Positions 14,833-28,641 of a stretch of 64,000 bases of DNA are shown in pieces. The translations under genes were made by a program, and so were the position numbers. Each line of letters starts with the position of its first letter. Position 1 is the stretch's first letter. The notes under the pieces were generated by a model that was given only the letters and a program-made list of their open reading frames with translations, had not been told where the DNA came from and made no database searches. Origin of the DNA: Urechis unicinctus (lineage: Eukaryota; Annelida; Polychaeta; Xenopneusta; Urechidae); the NCBI GenBank assembly GCA_034190875.2, contig CM067343.1:18354818-18418817 (forward strand), read 5' to 3'.

Positions 14833-15259
14833 CAATTATGTGCGCAGTACTTGAGCAACTATTCTTTGTTATAACCATTGGCATCCAAAAATACAAGTTA
14901 TTGCATTTTACGCATGTTACCCGTCTATTAAATCTGCTAAGCCCACTGCTCTAACCGAGTATCAGGTACTATACCTAGATCCTCCTTGGCTAATAAAATT
15001 TACGAGGGACTGTTGGAGGTAATTGAGGCTTTCTTGCCAGCTTTTCTGTAGATGGACATACAAAGATTTAACAGAATGGGAATTATTTAAATAAAAAATA
15101 AACAATAATAGCGACGCAAGAGGCATTGTCAGATAACAAATGAGATACAGACGTCTATAAACACGCTAACAACACGCTAACAGTTGTTTGTTCAGATGTT
15201 TGGCGTTTTGAGGGATATCAAATGAACAGTGTAGTTACAAGCCATTCAGTCACATATTT
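14833..15259. other. Unassigned spacer
   Basis: No gene recognised. It contains a small tandem ACACGCTAACA duplication near 15163-15183. Confidence 0.4.
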
Positions 15260-18112
15260 CTTTTTTGTCGTAATGAGATACTTTGATAGTTATTCACCAT
15301 ATGTCACCCAGCAATGTAGTAGGATGGTATATAGTACGTATCAAATTCAGCATCCGTTTTATTTCATGCATCATACTATTGAATGTCTTAAACCTACGCT
15401 TCTATATAGGTTCAGTAAACTGTGACATAAACGATAGAACTGTAGAGTGTACAATCGTGATACCGCGGGCTGTTGCTGAAAGCTGTCGTTGTTAACAACG
15501 CAAGAGCTGTTTTATTTGCTAGCATTACCGATAGGAAATGATAAATCACGTGTATTTGCAATATATGATTTAAGCTCAAGATGTTGCTGTAACACTTCCA
15601 TAAGCAAAAGGCCTACTTTTGATATGATCTATACCGTTTAAGTATTCCTGTCGATGCGAATGGCACTGTGGGCACTTTCGGTTGATGTAACCGTGCATAC
15701 TCTCACAATTGGACAAGCATTGAGCGACTAATGTTCATCATCATACAGTATGTGAATATAATACGCACGCGTTTAAGGTTTGTGACTAAATGTTTGTCGT
15801 GGCCAATAACGGAATGTTAAAAATTTATGCTGCTAAGCATTGGGAATATACAACTGGGCGGCAAGGAACCAATAGATAAGTGATATCCTTCGAAATCATC
15901 ATTGCTTACTCAGAAATACTTATGGCATCGCAAAATCACATTTTTTATTTCATTTACAGTAGTGAGAGATAGACACGGTCAATCATTCACAATTAATCGT
16001 ACAGGTTCGTAGAAAACTATATGAATGCCCTATTGCCCTATCATCTAACACCATTATCTTGAGTTGTTGTTAAAATAATATTAGCGCCCCTTTGATGTAT
16101 GCTTGAGTTATTGTGATTAAAGCAGCCTGCCATCGAGCATCCATCTCTGTGAAAAACAATATCCGCCATTAACTGCAGATGGTGGAAGTGCAATCTGGTT
16201 TCAAAAGCAACAGGTTGTAACCAGGGCATCGATTGATATCTAATAATAGGTATGTGATATAAGCACCAAAAGGATCCTCAAAAAAATGGCGGTTAAGGTA
16301 AAGAAACTAGACAGAAATCTCGCATTTGGCGATTGTTTACTTTACGCTACTGATCCCGACGAGACTCGAATTATCAGTAGCAACTGCTTTTTAAACCTTA
16401 TATATATCGCTCACAGTTATGGAAATCCGCATCCCTTTGACATAAACTGCCCATCTACCACTCATCAAAGATAGAAACATGACTAGACCAGATGTTTAGT
16501 TATTAATATAGTGAATCTTTTGTGACTGGTTGGACACAAAATGTGAAATTGCTTTGTCAATGATGTGACAGAATGAACTCTATTCGGTTCGTCGCATGGC
16601 TTATTGCGTGACCACATACCATTTTGTAAATTCTTTCTTCGGAATTGAGAGGTATATGGTCAGGAACCACAGCAGCAAATAAGCTACAAAAACGGTTCAA
16701 ATGCTATTGTACCATGACTAAAAGCAACATTTTTGCATTTTAATCTTTCCATATAGTATAACAAATGATGGCAATGTTCATCACATATTCTGCACATTTG
16801 CTTATATGATGTTTATATATGATGCATTCTGAAATATTTTTCGGACCTTAAATCTTTCAGCTCAATACGGAAGTGGTCTAAATCAAGAGACATATCATTT
16901 ATTGCCACCTTTGCGTAGGTGGTCAGGAGCAGATAAATTGATGCCCTGTCGAATCATTATTACAATTACTTGTCAACAGGGATTCGACGTCAGAAACTAT
17001 CATATTTGTCAAGATGCTCCTTACAATTTGTTTTGGAATGATAACGTATTAAACAACGAACACCTATCCCTATTAATGCGACAACAGCCAAATTGGGTCA
17101 CAATATTGTTTAGTTGAATATAATTTATATTTCGGGCAATGATGGACCTAGCAAGTGGTCGCTTATCCGTGATATTGTCAGCAACCTGTCCAAGGAACAA
17201 AAACAGACTAACTGCATCTTCGTAATTATATAATGGCGAAAAGGTATTGGTTAACACCCGCCTGTTGTCTAACAGATGTCCTTAATGTTTAATGGGTATT
17301 GTTATTTCCGTGTATGGACTTCAAAATACACGTTCACCGATTATAATCAAATAGCAGCTGGCGAAAGACGAGAGTCAAAATCCCCAGAGAACAAATTCTC
17401 ATTTGAAGGGATTTCTTGCTGTAATACATAGAATTATTTATAGATATGACACTGTAGTCACATTTGTGTGGCCTATCAGTACATACTAAATTACGTATAA
17501 AAGGTGTGCCGCAATTACATTGGAACTTAACACGAGACCTGTTGGTAATATCTAAGTAGCACAACCTTTCGCATAACGAACACGTATGTACGTTATATCC
17601 TTTAGTCTCCCCGAATGCATGGATGTATGACCATCATGCAAGGATCTAATGACCTGACTGGCGGGTGCCATTTAGACTAATGACCATAATGACAAGTGTA
17701 CTAAAATTGTGTCTTATTCATAATCATATAATCCTCTAAATTACAGAAGTCATGATAAATAGTAATATATAAGTAGCTGACTCAACATTGCTAGAAAACG
17801 AACTCCGTTTAATAAAACTGAATACAGAGCGACTTGAATGCATGTGATTAACCCTTGATGGGTGATCGACCAGCGTCAGAGCAAATGATTACCAATATGG
17901 AACGACGCTTGATTTAGATACCTATCAAGCAACACATACACATCAAAAGCAGTACATGTCCATGGAGGTTTACTATCACTACAACTCTATACGTATATTC
18001 TATATACACCCACCCTACACATCCATCAGCGGACGTATTTGGACGTCATACAACAAACCCGTCAATATACGGGGGCATTAGAGAGGGGCTCATCCAAGCA
18101 ATACATGGGCGC
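15260..18112 (+). repeat. C-family repeat, copy C1
   Basis: Collinear with 48515-53660 in the same orientation. Landmarks include GAGATACTTTGATA at the left end, GGCTGTTGCTGAAAGCTGTCG (15469; C2 has GACTGTTGCTGAAAGCTGTCG), ATGAATGCCCTATTGCCCTATC (16021), ACAAATGATGGCAATGTT (16760), CATATCATTTATTGCCACC (16891), CCCCAGAGAACAAATTCT (17382) and GATACCTATCAAGC near 17918. It lacks the roughly 2.1-kb segment present in C2 at 50141-52259, and has only a short TAATATATAAG where C2 has a 137-bp TA array. All frames through it are short and not conserved. No terminal inverted repeats were seen. Nature unknown. Confidence 0.85.
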
Positions 18113-18774
18113 TACGCATGTATATACTATCCTCGTGGATGCTTTCCTTTGCATTAGATCCGACATTCGCTCTTGAATCAAGTGCATTCATGACAGTCAC
18201 TCATCGACACATCGGGGGCATTGAATGATTCCTCCCCTATGCTATGATTGCGGTTATGATGGGGAGGTTATTGTATGTCTTCTTCATATGAAAATATTAC
18301 ACCCCTGCATTATGTATTGAACAGATACTGCATCATGACAACAGCAAAACTTCTCTGCGCTAGTGTTGAACTCTTATTCATCCCGAATAATATCGATAAA
18401 TATAAGCAGATGGTAATTGAGGATCTGATAAGATCATCCAACCGAAATAACTTGACTGGGAATGCCGCTTTGGTCATTGCAACATGTGCCATATGATTGG
18501 TGACCTTTCATATAATCCATGCCAGTGTCATTCACGAAATATACTCAGGACAGAAGAATGACGTAATGGGCTGCCCGAGATAAAAACGTCGAGTTGATCA
18601 ATCAGAGTCGACGAATGCATTATTGGTTAGAACGCACGGGCTTTATGATTGTCCATTGGCATTAGGTTGTTTAGCCAGCGGGCGTTATCGGTCTAGTGAA
18701 GGGCAATATCTAGCTGGTCCTTTGTATGCTTGTCAAGAGTCGTGATGACTAGACAATTGCTTGAATTTTAACAA
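18113..18774. other. Spacer between C1 and A1, with a 7-bp hairpin
   Basis: No gene recognised. CCTCCCC (18231-18237) and GGGGAGG (18261-18267) form a GC-rich inverted repeat with a 23-base loop, notable in AT-rich surroundings. Confidence 0.45.
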
Positions 18775-21700
18775 TACCCGACAATATAAAATGCACCAAA
18801 TTGCGTTTTAATTGTGATATTATCGATATAATCGACCATTATTTCTCAATTGTTGACATCTTTATGTTTTAAATTGGGCATGAGCATTGATATTATCTAA
18901 ATATTTTCGTCGGTTACTGCACACTTTCTCACGTATTAAAGTTACGTTACACTACGGATAACACATCTACGGAACCGGCTTAACTAACTGGTTGCGTGTC
19001 TTAGAATGATAATTTGTTCATCTGGTGCTTTGCACGATGCTCTCACGATTGAGAGTTCGTTGTACATTAGATGAACCATCAACAGAAGCTCCTACTAAGG
19101 TTTTTGAGTGTGCTGCATGCATTGATATGTGTGCACCCTATGCTTAGCATCCAAACGCAGCGCTTTTTCTATGGCATCAGTGTGCGCTAGGACAACACCT
19201 TGCATAATTTAATAAGCAATCAAAACCTAGTGTCACATCTTTATCGCAACAGTAATTAGGTTTCAAATGACTGCATATATTAAGACTGCCTGATGCATCC
19301 CTTTGGGCCATTCATTTCTAGTGTGTCTTACATCGAGCGGTAAAGGACCCCGTGTGTTGTGGAAGGAACTTCCAACTGTCCTTTACTTAGGAAATTTACG
19401 CAAACACCTGCTGAGAAACGGCAATTTAATGCAATTTGGCCACCAACGAATACGCTTGTAAAGTGTATGTATGCACGCATACTTCATTGATAATGTGTCA
19501 CCACAAATGGACCGACGCGTTATCATACGCGTAGCCAAATGACGTCATATGGGTGGCACATTATCTGTAAAGTGTGCCTGCATGCATTCATTTTCAGCTA
19601 TCACGTCAAAAGGTCGACGACATTTGGATAATGGTTTGACTCTCATTTTGTAAATGCATATTTGCGTGATCAATCAAGTGCATAAAATGTTATAGTTATG
19701 CTCACTATGTTGTAAATATTAGTATTTACATAAAATATAAGATGTAATTGATCGTTGATTCCCTCAGAAGTGATATCATGAGGCGAACTCGATGTGCAAT
19801 TTGATCATTATGACCAGCAGATACGGCTAACCTAGTTTCGTCAAGACTAGTTAGATTGATAGCTCATTCTCTTTGACTTTTGATCTGAATGTACGCTCGA
19901 TTGTAACCAGTAAAAATCTCATTATAACAATAACTGCATGTAATAATAAAAGCTAGGTTGTCTCTGCTACGGCTACTTTTGCGGGACCTATTTCCTAATA
20001 TGCCCATTTGACCGAGAAAAGATTATAGGATAAAAAGTTTTATCAAAAGCATTAAAGAGTACATCTGATTATACAGAGTTCATGCGATACAATTAAGAAA
20101 ACATCATGAGATTAAATTAATTCAAACACTCAAAACAATCGAATTATGAGGTTAAGTAAAAACATAAATATTATCAATTAAAGTTATTTTTGCGTTAAAT
20201 ATAATCAAAGCAATGTTGTAAATGTATCAATACTAAATAATCGATTAAGGTACTGACTTAGTAGTGTAAAAGTAACATATGTATGAAGTGATATATTGTG
20301 AGAGCGTGTTCATAAACGGCGGCCAACACCGCACACACACATATACCATCCGAAAAATGTTACACCTAGCCATGCGGACCTGAATGGCTTAATAAAGCTT
20401 TGTAAAACCTCATATCATTAGCATTCGATTGCATTGCATTTGCATTGAAATAATCTATATCTGCCAGTACGCTTTTACCACGAGTGCGTCCTAACACCAG
20501 GAAATGATTGGGCTGCTCTCGGATGCAGTCAGCAATACGGTCAGTACAGTAATATAGCTAACTCATGGGTTAGTTATGTTGCTACACCAGGCAGTAGTTT
20601 TACCATACGTTTGTGACACTGAAGACAAGGATAGCTATCGTAATAGACACATTAACCAATATTAATATCCAAAATACTGTAGCAATACGATTAATTTATT
20701 TACAGCTGCTTCATCTCGTAATGCAAACGCTCACACCCCGATGGCTACTTAACTGCCTTACATTCCACTTCAGACCCTAAGTGCATGGGGAATGTACCTA
20801 ACCTGCGAGGATGTTAACATAGGCCTGTCGACAAGTTCCCGCCACAAACGGGTGGTTAATTCTTATCTTATTTTTCCTTGTGGGCCTCTACTACCATTTG
20901 CACAAGACATTCACTTCAGGGTATTGGGAACAAAATGGGAGAACAGCATCTGCGGCGGACAGAGGATATAATCGAAAAAGCAATCCCCTTGTTTAACTGA
21001 AAATAAATATGTAAGAATAGGCTAGGAGCAATTCGGGGTCAACGGTAGTAGTGTGCATTGTTTATTATCCTTTATTGTCTTCCTATGCGTCACTGTGCAC
21101 AGAAAACATTAGCTCAATTAGAAACAACATTAAATCCGTACCGTCCGTATTTGAAACTTCCGTTTAAAATTTACGTCATATTTTGATTTGGTAATTGCAT
21201 CGTAACAGTAATAGTACAAGATATCTACCGTTTGTAAGCATTCATAATCATAGTTAACAAACCAGTTAATACCTTGTGCTAAATACCGTCGGCAATGTAG
21301 ACATCTAGCGTCTCAAATGGCTAGATTATGTTTAGCGAGTGCACACCACATTTTCAGACTATTGTCATATTAACTAACTCGTTAACACAAAATAGGGCTC
21401 AGTCCCTTTTTGAATGCCAATGCAATACTAGATTACTTTTACCAAGCTTTGATTTATTTTGATTTAATGAAGGGATATCTTGTATTATTCACATACATAA
21501 GTTTGTTCATAAGTGACCTGTTTGCAATAGGCTGTGGTATACTCCTTAGATTAGTTTGAAATATCTGAAATGCAACACGATTATGGAGCGAGGGTACCTT
21601 ATTGCAGGCATACATTATGCATAGCCACTGAGCTTATTGAATCATATGTTCGGCCGGAATCGTGGACGTAAATTACTTGTAGGGAGTACTTAGTGTCCCA

Positions 21701-21848
21701 CAACATGGTCACCATCGTGATATATTCTCAGTTTGGTTTTGGGATAGCATAGATAATATCGCTGTATGAATATACATGGATCACGATGACTTCTGATTTA
21801 TTGTGCCATCGGCCATTTTGCACGACCATGTAGGCTACTATTACGGCT
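18775..21848 (+). repeat. A-family repeat, copy A1
   Basis: One of three long same-orientation copies (others at 36709-39907 and 58319-60757). It starts at TACCCGACAATATAAAA (TACCCGGCAGTATAAAA in A2, TACCCGCCAATCAAAAA in A3). It ends at CTACTATTACGGCT, matched by A2. Shared landmarks include GAGCATTGATATTA (18880), ACACCTTGCATAATT (19194), GGACCTGAATGGCT (20378), TCAACGGTAGTAGTGTGCATTG (split across 21038-21060) and TTTATTTTGATTTAATGAAGGG (about 21450-21474). Stops fill all frames, and no transposase or RT motif was seen. Its ends are not inverted repeats and no target duplication is visible. Repeat B1 follows about 10 bases later. Confidence 0.9.
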
Positions 21849-21858
21849 CACAAATAGT

Positions 21859-22125
21859 TGTTGAAACTGGCGACGCCGAGAATAAATACAAGAGCAACAT
21901 CTTTCTGTATGGCTTACCTACAGGGATATCCCTACCCCATCATATATAAGTGCTGAAACCATCAACTGGATCCGGGCGGTAAGGTAAGCACAGAACAGCC
22001 AGGCCCTAGCGGTGGAATCACCTTGAAGCCCCTCATCATATGGGCTGTAGCAGCTGGTCCCATAAACGGAGGCGCATTGTTTGGTTATAGAGCCAGGTAT
22101 TGAACTATACAAGACTGGAGTTGCA
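21859..22125 (+). repeat. B repeat, copy B1
   Basis: Matches 41407-41690, with landmarks TTGAAACTGGCGACGC, TATGGCTTACCTACAGG, ACTGAAACCATCA.CTGG and AGCCCCTCATCAT.TGGGCTGT. It is richer in G and C than the families around it. A 64-codon reverse frame (21918-22112) is open here, but the matching region in B2 carries stops and frame changes, so I do not call a gene. It may be the right-hand part of family A, since A and B follow one another in both places. Confidence 0.75.
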
Positions 22126-22560
22126 CATAATGCGCTAACATCCGCGTTGACCGCATAAAGTGCGACGGAATTCTAAATCCACTTGCGATGTTTCATTTGT
22201 TGGTTTGGCACTTAGAGCAAGTGCATTCAAACTCACTGCTTGAATCGTGCAGTATCTCGTTAATAAATCGTCAAACATTTTCATCCTTTCATCACAAGGA
22301 ATAAAACATCACCAAGTGCAGAAAACCTCAGTTCAGTTATTCAGCGATTCTATCTAGCAGTGCAAATAAAAATTACTAGCAAAGCGAGGTTCAGCCAGTT
22401 TACTCCGGTACATATTTCAACTCCTCAATTTAATATCACTTAAACATAACAGCAAATAAGCAATTAATAGAGGAACGGTTCTTCAATCAGTCTCCTCATT
22501 AATCATAATCGTTCGCTGCTAGCTGATGCAGACCCTGATTCGAGCTTAATATTGTACATG

Positions 22561-22562
<2 letters not shown>
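22126..22562. other. Unassigned spacer
   Basis: No gene or repeat match recognised. Confidence 0.4.
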
Positions 22563-22644
<82 letters not shown>

Positions 22645-23086
22645 AACATATATATATACATATATATATATAAATATATACATACATATTTTTATATATA
22701 CATATATATATATGAATATATACATATATATATGTATTATGATAAAATATATATACATATTAGCGCTTATATACAAATTTATAAATATATATATATATGT
22801 ATATTTGAATATATGCATATATGTATTTAGATATATGTACGTATTAGCGCTTCAATAAAAATTTATATATCTACATATATATGTACATATAGATATATGT
22901 ATATGAATATATATATATATATATACATATTATATATATATATGTATTTATATTATATGAATATATAGATATATTTTTATATATTTTATAGAAAATATAT
23001 ATATATATATATATAGAAATATCTATAAAAATATATAGTTATGCATATATGTATACATATATATGTATATATATTTATATATTTAC

Positions 23087-23155
<69 letters not shown>

Positions 23156-23170
23156 CATATTTATATATAA
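22563..23170. repeat. TA-rich compound satellite, about 600 bp
   Basis: Starts and ends as (TA)n. The centre is an A/T mosaic with ACATA, AAATA and AGATA variants and two copies, about 80 bases apart, of a TATTAGCGCTT motif (near 22759 and 22841). Reading frames are Ile-Tyr artefacts. CAATTATGTGTGCAGTACTT occurs about 50 bases downstream, as it does right after the TA array ending at 14832. Confidence 0.9.
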
Positions 23171-24317
23171 TTGGTGTTGGTTTGAATGGTGGAAAGGATA
23201 TTAGTCAATTCGTAAATTGCTCCAATTATGTGTGCAGTACTTTGAAGATTACTTGAATACGAGAAATGGTGATTTCATACTTGTCATTTGTTTCATCCAC
23301 AGTTGGTTATACCTATGGCCTATATTCCATTGAACGCTTGCGTTGTGATACAATTATATCGCTGGTTTGTTAACCTGCACCACTCTACCCAAAGGTCGTA
23401 CAATACATCGATGAACGAACACATGTCACAGAGCCGAAACAAAAGTGTTTCACACATAATTTCACGCCACCCTAACGTCGCGTGAAAATAAGCGACCAAC
23501 ATTGGTATATGTTTCACCACTACTTTCATCTTTTCTTTAAATGAGGTAATACTTGCATTACTGGAATTTGTCGACTCGACATTTATTTTGGAACAAATTA
23601 GGCAGCACATCTATCAAAGACACAGCACAGATTGTAACTTCAGTTAACTCTTGAAAACTGCACCAGTTCAGATTAACCGTAATGACAATAACTTTGGTTA
23701 TAATTTAAGTAGGAAACGACAACCTAAAGGTTTCGTTCTTTATTGTTTTAATGCATTTCAGGGTGTAACGTCATTGATTCACAAAAGTCAGGGATTCATT
23801 CGATATGATATGATCTAAATTCTTATGTTGCAGTAATCGTAACTTTAACGGGAAGCTTTTTAAACGTGACCATTCAATGGTAATAATACAACACATCAAT
23901 TTACGCCATCTGCATCCTATCTAAGATGCACAAGAAGCACTCTTTAATAAATTACCTCTTTGTTATTCATGGCAGGAATATTTTGTTCCTGCTATGGGTT
24001 TTTGTTTGCTAATTAACCTTCATGATTGCTAGGTGCCTCTGAGACCTAATTACTCTTTGCACATGGGTTCATAACATACTATCACAACATACGCGCACAA
24101 CAGTAACACCTTCCTTAGATATCTTAATTATAAGACCACAGCCACATTATGTAGGCAGACTCTAAGATATTCACATCCGAAGAGCAGTCTTTTAATGATG
24201 GAAAATGCATCTGCAAATCCAAAGATTATATAGCAACATTACACAAATACAATGTTAAAGAATGGATAGGTTAAAAACTTCTAAACATAGCCCGTATCAG
24301 CTATAATAACATGTGAG
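23171..24317. other. Unassigned sequence, no gene seen
   Basis: Overlapping short frames on both strands around 23288-23610 have no recognisable domain. Apart from the short CAATTATGTGTGCAGTACTT motif, no repeat match was found. Confidence 0.4.
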
Positions 24318-24970
24318 CGATTATTCGATGCTCACATACAGCTACGAGACAAGCGGAATACACAGAACGCCAAGAGCTATATTCCTCTAACACCTATGTC
24401 TCTATCTGATAATGCATTAACAAACATGGTATATTTTCTTACTAAATATTTAGCCGAAATTGTTTTTCTTCTAGGCAATTTGACTGAGTAATCATTCCAA
24501 TGGTTTGGAGAAGCAAAAACCATTGTTCTGAATCCATGGGCTAGATTCTCACAAACAATGTTAATTATGCGTCCGTCGTTTTGTTAGAAATTATTGTGCC
24601 TCGACCTGGAATAAAGTCACCCACCATCGCCCCTGCAATGCAAATATTATATTTTGACGTACTACGTGTAAATTGTATTGCGTTTGCAGTTCTGGAAAAT
24701 TTGTAGGTCACTATCATATATCGAAAGTCAAGGTGACATTTATTCACATATGTCAATTTCCAGCGAGGTAACATTGTTGTGTGTATCAATCACCAATTTG
24801 CTTTGTTTCCTCCAATTAAAGTATTGACGAAAAGACTGATAATCCCTAAATATATCATTACATGGAAGCACACTCATTCTCTTTCCATGTCATACCTACA
24901 AGATAGCAAGCATAGACAGTGATTGACGTTTCCATTAAACTCAGTAAGTAAACAACACATCGGCTAGGCC
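24318..24970 (+). repeat. G-family repeat, copy G2
   Basis: Very similar to 2908-3543. It contains a 16-17 bp insertion near 24427 relative to G1. Its right edge reads ACATCGGC TAG GCCGATGT, a perfect 8-bp inverted repeat not present in G1, where the corresponding bases are CATCGGCCAGGCCTGG. The TATG array and then D2 follow, giving a G-array-D order. Confidence 0.88.
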
Positions 24971-25001
24971 GATGTTATCCAAATATGTATGCACCTATGT
25001 T

Positions 25002-25408
25002 TGTATGTATGTATGTATGTATGTATGTATGTATGTATGTATGTATGTATGTATGTATGTATGTATGTATGTATGTATGTATGTATGTATGTATGTATGT
25101 ATGTATGTATGTATGTATGTATGTATGTATGTATGTATGTATGTATGTATGTATGTATGTATGTATGTATGTATGTATGTATGTATGTATGTATGTATGT
25201 ATGTATGTATGTATGTATGTATGTATGTATGTATGTATGTATGTATGTATGTATGTATGTATGTATGTATGTATGTATGTATGTATGTATGTATGTATGT
25301 GTTTGTGTATGTATGCATGTATGCATGTATGCATGTATGTATGTATGTATGTATGTATGTATGTATGTATGTATGTATGTATGTATGTATGTTATGTATG
25401 TATGTATG

Positions 25409-25439
<31 letters not shown>

Positions 25440-25594
25440 TGTATGTATGTATGTATGTATGTATGTATGTAGGTATGTATGTATGTATGTATGTATGTAT
25501 GTATGTATGTATGTATGTATGTATGTATGTATGTATGTATGTATGTATACGTATATACGTATATACGTATGTATGTGTGTATGTATGTATGTAC
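25002..25594. repeat. TATG tetranucleotide array between G2 and D2
   Basis: Long, nearly perfect GTAT run to about 25300. It then has GTTTGTG and GCATGTAT variants, single-base slips near 25392 and 25439, an AGGT unit, and a terminal ATACGTAT segment (25546-25570). It ends at the TTTTGCCGA that opens D2. Frames of over 150 codons through it are Met-Tyr-Val-Cys artefacts. Confidence 0.97.
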
Positions 25595-25596
25595 TT

Positions 25597-26165
25597 TTGC
25601 CGAGAAAGACTAGGATAGTCGGCAAGCTTTGTGACCTATTTTACAGGCTGAGCCGGCTAAAACGCAATCATAGTGTTATATCGTGGTATATAGCATCGCT
25701 GGTCAGAATTATCTGTCTGGGCTAGACCAATTGGCTGATATGATATCTTCTTACTATCAAACAATATAAATGTGCGATTAGTCATGTTATTGAACATTTA
25801 TACCCATAACATCCTATTGTCCATAGTTGGCTTAGCATTTATATGCCATTATTGCTAGTTGCAGTACATGTGTTGTTGTTTTGCATGGAACGAAAGTGCC
25901 ACCTGAACGTAAAACCGCTTATTGAGCCCATTGCTTAACGTTCCGAAGTTCATATTCAACAATGGTTTCGTTTCATAATTAAATCGAATCGGCGCATTTG
26001 TCAACTGTGAGCATAAAATTGAAAACTTTTGTAGAATCCGTGCAAGATTACAACGATGCATCGATCTGACCCTAACTATTGGGTCTAATGTTCAGTAATT
26101 AAGGCGATATTTACCAGTCCAACGTCTATGTTGTTTTCTCATCAAAGTGTGAGATTATTTTCGAC
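25597..26165 (+). repeat. D-family repeat, copy D2
   Basis: Opens with the same TTGCCGA/TCGGCAA inverted repeat (25597-25603, 25619-25625) directly after a TATG array, as D1 does. It matches D0 further to the right than D1 does (GTTCCGAAGTTCAT near 25940, GAATCGGCGCA near 25986, GGTCTAATGTTC near 26082). It lacks about 75 bp just before CTAGTTGCAGTACATG (25856). Confidence 0.85.
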
Positions 26166-27768
26166 GTTTCATTGAATGAAATGCCTTTCATAAGTGGCTC
26201 GTATTAGTTTCAGAGCCGCATGTTGCCATTTTGATACATATACAATACAGGGCTTCATATATAACATTGACATATTCAATTCAAATGTTTCATCAAAACA
26301 TAACAACATTGGCTAATTACTCCGTATCTTTTCCACTCGCTTGTCGTGCACAAAACAATTTACTTAACGGCAATGCATTATTAATTTATCCCTAAGAATA
26401 TCTACCTCATGTTTTTGTCATTTAGCAACTCTGCTTATCCAATGTTCTCGTTGCTGATCAAGTCAAGTGAGCAAGCACAATTACACTCCTTGTATATCTA
26501 ATCTGATATGCAGAAATAATGATTGAATTTGAGTAGTTTCATTGCTGTCTGTAGGCTTTTGTGAGACGGATGGAATACATTACACGTGGACATTATCCGA
26601 CAGTGAGCTGCCAATAAAGGTAACCTCCAAGTGGTGCATAAATGATGTATTGCTGGATAAGATTATGAAAAGCAAGATACGTTCGTGATATTGTGATTGT
26701 CTAAAGAAGTCCTAGGTTGTCTATTATCAAAATATGCAAGTAAGCGGTCAGAATATGGTTTACATCGATGCCACTACATTGGGAAAGTCCAACATAGGTA
26801 TAATACATGCACAAATTAACGTGATTGCGTGAAACCATTCAAATATCCCATAACGAACCCAATCTATCTTCATTAATACATGCGTGAAACGTAGAAATAA
26901 GATATATATCTATGAGAAGCGATATCATCATAAAGGTTCCAACGAAATAGAGTGATCTGTGAAAAGACCTTGCGATATTGCACAACATGCGTCTATTTAA
27001 TAAATATTCTTGCAACGTAAATCGTTAAGGTGCTACATCCATCAAATAGCGTGGTTGATGAGCTGCGCTACTAATTGTGTGAGAGTATGCAACTGATACA
27101 TGCGGCTTCCTTTGTACGAATATGGGTATAATGGCTTTAAAACATTGTGTGCCAATTCCTATGATCGTTTTTCAAGGAGAATTTTGCTTATAATAATAAG
27201 TGTTCAATAACAACAATAATCTGACGTATATATTCGATATTCGCTGTGACAAAATCTTGATTGAGATTAAATGCGAAAGAAATCCAACAAAATTATACCA
27301 AACATTCCATGGAATTACAATTTCAAGAAATCTTGCTGCAAAGAGAAGTTATTTAGTCGCAAATGCTATTTATACGACGAGTCAAATATTCCATCAATTA
27401 TAAAGTCAAATATTTTCTAAGCAAATTAGTTCGCGTCATCGTAAATTATATTTGACGTCGTAAATCAAAGCCTTCTTGTCATAAACAAGTTTGTTATTAA
27501 CATTGTGCAACCATTTAGCGGGGTACGCTCTTTAAAACCCCGTAACTATCTATGACCACTAATGCTTAGTTAACGCATGTAGCAGAGATCAAGTGCGTAA
27601 GGTTTCTTAGTTTGTACATCAGTAGTAATTTCCCTACCCAATTGCGGCTTTGTGCTTTTTGATATTTCTACAGAGCTGCCAGCTGGATTAATCTTTATAT
27701 GTTATGTATTCCATTAGACACAAAGTCAAAGAGTGCATACTGTTTCTATTGTTGACGGATGATGTGAT
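26166..27768. other. Unassigned sequence between D2 and E2
   Basis: No gene recognised. In the D1-E1 arrangement this stretch is absent, so it is either an insertion here or was lost there. Frames are at most 67 codons without a domain. Confidence 0.4.
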
Positions 27769-28641
27769 GCGTATTTAAACAGAGATGAAGGGCATATGCA
27801 GTTTGATTCGCCATTGGCGTTCCGGCTGAAGCCAAGTATGGTGCATTGACACATCCACGACGAGGCAGTTGCGTGTCTGCAAAACAATTTAACGGCATAA
27901 CCCGAACTACTACAACGAATGCATTCACCAATAAGTCTCACTTATCAGCGCTGTCATTGGGTGGATAAGTATTATAACCACCAGCACAATGAGGTCATAG
28001 TGGGAAGTGAGGGTTCTGCAAGACTCTTCATATTGACAACTAAATCAGTTAAGTATATAACAGTGGAATAAGCATGCGTAACGATCGCTCCGACAAATGA
28101 ATACGCAAGATTACTCAAATAAAAATGTATCATGATGGTACACTCCGCATTTACCACTTGCAAGATAGAGAGGAGTTAACCCATACGGCATGTCGAGCGC
28201 GGAATACCTAACAGTCTGGTTGCTGCTTTGATTGATTTGAAAGGAGTTTTATCAAGAGTTAATAGCTACGCTTAAAGGGCTAACTTCGTGTGGCTCTGCG
28301 GTGATCGGCTCCCTAATTATAATACATTGTAATCGTAAGGTGGCGCTACCGTGACACAAACAAAAGCGCACTGGAAGACTGGGCTGACGTCACTGCGATT
28401 GATGAGAGCGGGGAAAATGTCGTTTTGCAAAGCTTTGCCGCTGCCAAAACACGTCGCGCAATAGTTATATAAATAGCTTAAGTAGCAGGTGCACTATTTA
28501 ATAAATGTAAACTATATAAATTACCTATTCTTGTGTACACCTATCGAAAACAGTTAGCCTCTTACAATGTCCGCGCAATTTACGATCCTCCATCTTTCAG
28601 GTCCGCACTGTGAATGGTAGTTTTAGATTGTCAATAACTGT
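27769..28641 (+). repeat. E-family repeat, copy E2
   Basis: Near-identical partner of 9731-10611 with the same left and right boundaries. It keeps the TGACGTCA site (28385-28392) and the TATAAATA box (28468-28475). A small deletion near 27850 shifts the reverse frames relative to E1, so no frame is conserved across its length. Flanking sequence on both sides differs from E1, which marks the true ends. Confidence 0.88.

Noticed and set aside
21918-22112. 64-codon reverse frame in B1
   Set aside because: The corresponding region of B2 contains stops and frame changes, so there is no sign of coding constraint.
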